Below the pieces are notes generated by a model. That model worked only from the letters and a program-made list of their open reading frames with translations. It was not told the DNA's origin and did not search any database. Of a stretch of DNA of 45,071 nt, positions 40,876 to 45,071 are shown one piece after another; position 1 is the stretch's first letter, and the number at the start of each line of letters is the position of its first letter. Position numbers and translations under genes: made by a program. This stretch comes from Micromonospora noduli (GTDB taxonomy: Bacteria; Actinomycetota; Actinomycetes; Mycobacteriales; Micromonosporaceae): NCBI RefSeq assembly GCF_003264365.1, contig NZ_PYAK01000050.1:1-45071 (forward strand), written 5' to 3'.

Positions 40876-40910
40876 CCCGGGGTGGGTGAGCCGGCCTCAC
40901 CCACCCCGGG
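40876..40910 (+). terminator. Strong hairpin between the BON gene and the peroxiredoxin gene
   Basis: CCCGGGGTGGGTGAG (40876-40890) and its exact complement (40896-40910) form a 15-bp stem with a five-base loop. It ends 14 bases before the ATG of the peroxiredoxin gene, so it may also shape that leader. Confidence 0.75.
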
Positions 40911-40924
40911 AGCAGGCTGGTGGC

Positions 40925-41422
40925 ATGAGTGATCCGAACGGGCTGATCCAACCGGGGCGCACCGCGCCCGGCTTCACCCTGCCGGCCACCCCGGACGGGG
41001 CTCTGGTGGGGCCCGAGCAGTTCCGTGGCCGGCCGGTCGTGCTCGCCTTCTACCCCGCCGACTGGAGCCCGGTCTGCGGTGACCAGATGTCGCTCTACCA
41101 GTCGGCGGCTCCCGTCTTCGCCCAGTACCAGGCGGTGGTGCTGGGCGTGTCGGTGGACAGCATCTGGTCACACCGGGCGTTCGCGGAGAGCCGGGGCATC
41201 GAGTTCCCCCTGCTGGCCGACTTCGAGCCCAAGGGCGAGGTGGCCCGCAGCTACGGCGCGTACATGGCGAACGGTGAGGCCGCCCGCGCGCTGGTGGTGC
41301 TGGACCCGGCGGGGAAGGTGACCTGGAGCTATCTGTCGCCGCCCGACGTCAACCCCGGCGCCGACGGCATCTTCGACGCGTTGGACCAACTCGCCGCCGA
41401 TCGGAAGGTGATGGCCGGATGA
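40925..41422 (+). CDS. Peroxiredoxin (AhpC/TSA-like, one-Cys)
   Basis: The 165-residue protein removes peroxides. The thioredoxin fold is shown by AFYPADWSPVCGDQMSLYQ, where Cys (about residue 51) is the peroxidatic residue and Ser-Pro-Val-Cys takes the place of the usual Thr-x-x-Cys. Downstream blocks VVLGVSVDSIWSHRAFAE and FPLLADFEPKGEVARSYGAY are typical of the family. It is the only Cys in the protein, so a partner must resolve the sulfenic acid. The following gene, coupled by an ATGA overlap, encodes a CxxC thioredoxin-like protein that is a natural candidate. ATG 40925 has only a weak ribosome-binding site. Confidence 0.92.
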   Translation: MSDPNGLIQPGRTAPGFTLPATPDGALVGPEQFRGRPVVLAFYPADWSPVCGDQMSLYQSAAPVFAQYQAVVLGVSVDSIWSHRAFAESRGIEFPLLADFEPKGEVARSYGAYMANGEAARALVVLDPAGKVTWSYLSPPDVNPGADGIFDALDQLAADRKVMAG

Positions 41423-41967
41423 GCACGCCACTGCAGGTCACCGCCCGACTTCGCGACCCGGTGACCACCGACGACCACATCCGGGGGCCGGCCGACGCGG
41501 CGGTGACCATCGTCGAGTACGGCGACTTCCAGTGCCAGTTCTGCGGTGCCGCGTACCCGAACCTGCACGAGTTGCTGCGGCAGCGGGCCGACACCGTACG
41601 GCTGGTCTACCGCTACTTCCCGATCGCCAACGTGCACCCGTACGCCGAACGGGCCGCCGAGACGGCCGAGGCCGCCGGGGTTCGGGGCCGGTTCTGGGAG
41701 ATGCACGACTGGCTCTACGAGCATCAGGACCAGCTCGACCCGGTGCACCTCTCGCTCGGCGTCGAGCAGGTCGGGTTGCCGCCGGACGAGTTGAACGCCG
41801 AGGTGGAGAACCGCGCGCACGCGGACCGGGTGCGCCGGGACTTCGTGGGGGGCATCCGCAGCGGGGTGAACGGCACCCCGACCCTGTTCGTCAACGGCAT
41901 CAGGCACGACGGCGGGTACGACCTGCCCGACCTGCTGACGGCCGCGGATGCCGCCGCCAACGCCTGA
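41419..41967 (+). CDS. DsbA-like thioredoxin-fold protein
   Basis: The 182-residue protein starts at ATG 41419 inside the peroxiredoxin stop. VEYGDFQCQFCGAAYP gives a CxxC redox site (about residues 39 and 42), and GVNGTPTLFVNGIRHDG holds the cis-Pro loop of the fold. The helical insertion between them is of the DsbA type. There is no signal peptide or membrane segment, so it is likely cytoplasmic and not a classical periplasmic oxidase. Coupling with a one-Cys peroxiredoxin suggests that it reduces that enzyme (inference). The gap to the convergent MalT-like gene is only five bases. Confidence 0.93.
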   Translation: MSTPLQVTARLRDPVTTDDHIRGPADAAVTIVEYGDFQCQFCGAAYPNLHELLRQRADTVRLVYRYFPIANVHPYAERAAETAEAAGVRGRFWEMHDWLYEHQDQLDPVHLSLGVEQVGLPPDELNAEVENRAHADRVRRDFVGGIRSGVNGTPTLFVNGIRHDGGYDLPDLLTAADAAANA

Positions 41968-41972
41968 CCCGC

Positions 41973-44819
41973 TCAGATCAGCCGCAACTCGCGCGCCCGC
42001 CGGACCGCCTCACGCCGGCGGGTCGCGTCGAGTTTGCGGTAGATGTTGCGGACGTGGGTCTTCACGGTGTTGACCGAGAGGGACAACTCGCTGGCGATCT
42101 CCACGTTGGACAGGATGCTCTGCAGGTAGCGCAGGATGGTCAGCTCCCGTTCGGTGAGCGGCTCGTCGAGCGCGCCCCTCGGCCTGGCGGCCGGCCCGGC
42201 GGCACCCTGTTCCGCGCCTCGCACCAGGTCACTGACCAGCGTGAAGTGCGCGGTGCCCGCATCCAGGTGTGCGGCCAGCAGGTCCCGCACGGGTGGTTCG
42301 GCGCGGGTGAAGACCCGGCGGCAGCCCTGCGGGCCGGCCAGGTCCAGCGTCTGCTCCAGGATCCGACCCGCCCGACGCCCGTCCCCGGCGCGCTGGGCCA
42401 GCACCGCGTCGAGCAGACCGGCGTCCAGGCGTACCGGTAGCGGCCAGGCCGTGGCGGCCGGTGCCTGCCAGTCCGGGAGGGTCCGCTCGGCGGTGGCGGC
42501 GTCGCCGGCCAGCAGCTGCACCTTCGCCAATGTCACCGCGAGCACCGGGTCGGCCCCCTCGTCGGCGGCGTCGGCCAGCAGGTCGCGGGCGGAGTCCAGG
42601 TCGCCCCGCGTGGCCCGCAGTTCCGCCTCGGCGGCCCGCAGCAGACCGTTCAGCTCGTCAGCGGACGGCCGGCCGGCCAGCGCCTCCCGGGCCCGGACGA
42701 GCAGCCGCTGGCCGGTCGCCGGGTCGCCGGAGTCGCGGTGCAGCTGCGCCCGGCACAGGGCGGCCACCGTCACCGCCACCGGTTCGTCGAAGGCGGCGGT
42801 CAGCCAGTCGTCACCCACCTCGGGGTCGCCGGCCCAGCTGCCGGTCACGTCGAGCGCCGGGAGGGCGAGGGCGAGATTCGCGCTGGCCTCCTCGGGCTGG
42901 TCGCGCAGCAGCGCCACCACGGCGAGAGCCAGGTACGCGTGGCCGCAGTCGAGCCGACAGGACCAGCCCCGACACTGCGGCATGCCGAGCGCGTCCCTGG
43001 CCGCCTGGTCGGCTGCCCGCAGCTCGCCGCGCACCGCGAGCAGCAGCGCGGCGCGGCTCGCAGCGACCAGCTCGGTACGCGGCCGACCGGCTTCCCGAGC
43101 CGCCGCCCGGGCCCGGACGAACCGGGCGGTGGGCAGCGCCGCGTCGGCCAACTCGACCAGCCCCAACGCGGTGCCGGTGAACGCCCGCAGGTCCAGGTCG
43201 TCGGCGGCGCCACCACCACCGGCCGTCGGGGCGGAACTGGTCACCCCGGTCGGCAGCCGGGTCGGCGTGGCTTCCGCCGGGCGGGTGCGCAGTAGGCGAG
43301 CGGCGGCGGCCCGGACCTCGGTGCGGTCGTCGGCGAGCCGGGCCACTGTCAGCTCCAGCCCGGTGACCAACCGCAGGAACCGGTCCCGGCGCGGCACCGG
43401 CAGACCAGCGGCGTGCCCGGCGGCGGCCCGCAGGTGACCGGTGGCGGCCGGCAGGTCACCGGCGTACGCGCGCTCGGCGGCGCAGGCCAACGCCACCTCC
43501 GGGTCGGCGCGGATCACCTCCGCTGGCGGCGGCGTGGGTGCTGGGACGTGCACCGGGTCCCGGTCGTAGCGGGTCAGCTCCGGCCAGTGCGCCACGAACA
43601 GGTCACCGGCCAGGTCCCAGCGGCCGGCGGCCAGGGCGTGCCGCAGAGCGTCGGCGGGCCGGCCGTCGCCCGCGTACCAGTCGGCGGCGCGAACGTGCAG
43701 CTCGCGTAGCTCCTCGGCGGGCAACCGGGCGAGGTCGGCGCGGAGCAGGTCGGCGAGCAGGGACTCGTACCGGTACCAGGGCGGCCGGGTGTCCTGCCGG
43801 TGCAGCAGACCACCGGCCCCGGCCAGGTCGGCCAGCACCTGCCCGGCGTCGGCGCGGCCGGTCAGCGCCTCGGCCAGGTCGGCGCAGACGGTGTCGACGA
43901 CGGCGGTACGTCGCAGCAGATCCTCCTCGGCCGGGTCGAGCGCCGCCAGCACCTCCTCGTGCAGGTAGCCGGCGATCTCCGGTTGGTCTCCGCCGAACTG
44001 CCCCACCCAGCGCTCCGGGTCGGGCTGTCCGCGTACCGCCAGGGCGGCGATGCGCAGCGCGGCCGGCCAGCCGCCGGTGCGCTCCCGCAGCCGGTGCACG
44101 GCGGTCGCCGGCAGCGCGGCGCCATGGGCGGTGAGCAGGTCGGCCACCTCGTCGTCGGTGAACGCCAGCTCGTCCGGGCCGATCTCGGTCAGCTCGCCGG
44201 CGAGGCGGAGCCGGTGCAGTGGCAGGTGCAGTCCGGCCCGCGCGCCGATCACCAGGCGGAGCCGCCGCCCGGCATGCCGCAGCAGGAACTCCAGGCCGGT
44301 CAACGCCGCCGGGTCGGCGACCCGGTGCAGGTCGTCCAGGATCAGCAGCACCGGCCGGTCGGCGGCGGCGAGCGTGGCGGCCAGCGCCTCCAACTGGTCG
44401 GGGCGCGGCGGCCGGTCGGGCACCGGGCCGCCCTCCGTCGCCCCGGTCGCCGAGCGCAGCGCCGCGGCGAGGTACGCCCAGAGCCGGTCGGAGTCGTCGC
44501 CGGACTCCACCGACATCCACGCCGACACCGGGTCGTCAGCCGACGAGACCGACAGGTCGCCCGAGTCGGGCACGATCGCGCCCGGCTCCACGTCGGGTGG
44601 CGCGCCGCCCAGCCGCATCCAGGAGGCGAGCAGTGTGGTCTTGCCCCAGCCGGCGGGGGCGGCCACCAGGGTGACCGGTCCCGCGCTGCCCTCGTCCAGC
44701 CGGCGCAGCAGGCGGGGCCGGGCGACCACCGGCTCCGGCGGCACGGCCGGCGTCAGCCGGGACGCCAACAGCGGTGGCCCCGGTGCCGATTCGACGCGTA
44801 CGTGATCCTGTTCCGGCAC
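41973..44819 (-). CDS. Large MalT/LuxR-type ATP-dependent transcriptional regulator
   Basis: The 948-residue protein starts at GTG 44819 with only a G-rich, weak ribosome-binding site. The N-terminal STAND-type ATPase has LVAAPAGWGKTTLLASW (Walker A) and VLLILDDLHRV (Walker B). The middle 500 residues are Ala/Leu-rich helical (TPR-like) sensor sequence. The C-terminus LTERELTILRYLQSILSNVEIASELSLSVNTVKTHVRNIYRKL is a LuxR/GerE helix-turn-helix. Such proteins switch on genes when ligand and ATP bind. Targets are unknown. It is divergent from the partial gene at 44955 and nearly touches the DsbA-like gene. Confidence 0.93.
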   Translation of the reverse strand: MPEQDHVRVESAPGPPLLASRLTPAVPPEPVVARPRLLRRLDEGSAGPVTLVAAPAGWGKTTLLASWMRLGGAPPDVEPGAIVPDSGDLSVSSADDPVSAWMSVESGDDSDRLWAYLAAALRSATGATEGGPVPDRPPRPDQLEALAATLAAADRPVLLILDDLHRVADPAALTGLEFLLRHAGRRLRLVIGARAGLHLPLHRLRLAGELTEIGPDELAFTDDEVADLLTAHGAALPATAVHRLRERTGGWPAALRIAALAVRGQPDPERWVGQFGGDQPEIAGYLHEEVLAALDPAEEDLLRRTAVVDTVCADLAEALTGRADAGQVLADLAGAGGLLHRQDTRPPWYRYESLLADLLRADLARLPAEELRELHVRAADWYAGDGRPADALRHALAAGRWDLAGDLFVAHWPELTRYDRDPVHVPAPTPPPAEVIRADPEVALACAAERAYAGDLPAATGHLRAAAGHAAGLPVPRRDRFLRLVTGLELTVARLADDRTEVRAAAARLLRTRPAEATPTRLPTGVTSSAPTAGGGGAADDLDLRAFTGTALGLVELADAALPTARFVRARAAAREAGRPRTELVAASRAALLLAVRGELRAADQAARDALGMPQCRGWSCRLDCGHAYLALAVVALLRDQPEEASANLALALPALDVTGSWAGDPEVGDDWLTAAFDEPVAVTVAALCRAQLHRDSGDPATGQRLLVRAREALAGRPSADELNGLLRAAEAELRATRGDLDSARDLLADAADEGADPVLAVTLAKVQLLAGDAATAERTLPDWQAPAATAWPLPVRLDAGLLDAVLAQRAGDGRRAGRILEQTLDLAGPQGCRRVFTRAEPPVRDLLAAHLDAGTAHFTLVSDLVRGAEQGAAGPAARPRGALDEPLTERELTILRYLQSILSNVEIASELSLSVNTVKTHVRNIYRKLDATRRREAVRRARELRLI

Positions 44820-44954
44820 CCAGCCCCACCCCCACCACGCGCTCCGCCCCCGGTCGGCGAGCGGTTACCCGACACGGGCCGGTTCACCCCTTCCGGGCGA
44901 GCGCGCTTCACCCGGGGGCGACCGACGATCGGGGGACGTGAACCGGGAGGACGG

Positions 44955-45071
44955 GTGGTACCCATGGGACGGCTGGCGCGGGCGGGACCCGCCCTGGGCG
45001 GCGCGGCGCTGGCCGGGGTGGCGCGGCTGCTGCGCGTACCCCGTCGGGGTGCCCGGCCCGGCGCGGACGGC
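44955..45071 (+). CDS. Start of a further gene (partial), unknown product
   Basis: GTG 44955 follows GGGAGG at 44944-44949, and an in-frame ATG is at 44964. The 39 visible codons run open to the end of the window. They encode a basic, Ala/Gly-rich N-terminus (RLARAGPALGGAALAGVARLL followed by VPRRGARPGADG) that could be a signal-anchor. No family can be named from so little. Confidence 0.55.
   Translation, partial: MVPMGRLARAGPALGGAALAGVARLLRVPRRGARPGADG

Overview
The window is about 45 kb of very GC-rich DNA (most codons end in G or C, and GTG starts are frequent). The gene content is that of an actinobacterium, and gene style and neighbours fit Micromonosporaceae (Micromonospora-like). That placement is inference: there is no rRNA in the window. 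It looks like chromosomal core DNA. I see no transposase, integrase, phage gene, CRISPR array, tRNA or rRNA.

Layout. 1-5 kb: the N-terminal part of a thiamine-diphosphate E1 dehydrogenase with a MarR regulator upstream of it, a Tat-exported PhoD-type phosphatase, an 88-nt imperfect palindrome, a YjbQ-family enzyme and a Gly/Ser/Trp-repeat membrane protein. 5-8.4 kb: aceE (pyruvate dehydrogenase E1) with a strong terminator, then an SRPBCC protein. 8.5-12.7 kb: a GH1 beta-glucosidase translationally coupled to an MFS transporter, then gltX. 12.7-16.8 kb: a CopC-domain protein, a membrane-anchored secreted protein, and a NarL-type two-component system. 16.8-21.7 kb: the fatty-acid synthesis block fasR-fabD-fabH-acpP-fabF, in the order known from Streptomyces, closed by a terminator.

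21.7-30.8 kb: small conserved proteins, a lipoprotein, a GH3 lipoprotein, a DUF3145 protein, a small conserved protein with a long leader, a beta-carbonic anhydrase, an alpha/beta hydrolase, a HelD-like RNA polymerase-associated ATPase and a cation-diffusion-facilitator transporter. The transporter has a clear -35/-10 promoter with a dyad in its spacer. 30.8-32.1 kb: a cyclic-di-AMP (ydaO-type) riboswitch directly upstream of an exported coiled-coil protein that looks like a cell-wall factor. 32.1-36.9 kb: membrane and SRPBCC proteins, a coupled PfkB kinase-SurE nucleotidase pair, a STAS protein, a 16-bp direct repeat pair, a 46-residue lipoprotein with an octa-aspartate run, and a small membrane protein. 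37-45 kb: a secreted GH74-CBM2 xyloglucanase with a CebR-like box upstream, a triple-BON protein, a coupled one-cysteine peroxiredoxin/DsbA-like pair, a large MalT/LuxR-type ATPase regulator, and the start of a further gene.

The most useful signals beyond routine annotation are: the c-di-AMP riboswitch, whose internal loop is complementary to the downstream ribosome-binding site; the dyad-in-spacer promoters of the metal exporter and of fabD; the CebR-like box before the GH74 gene; the 88-nt palindrome; the direct repeats near 36.0 kb; an apparently orphaned operator between two gene tails near 32.84 kb; and the Prx-DsbA pair. I did not find a clearly new multigene defence or biosynthetic system.
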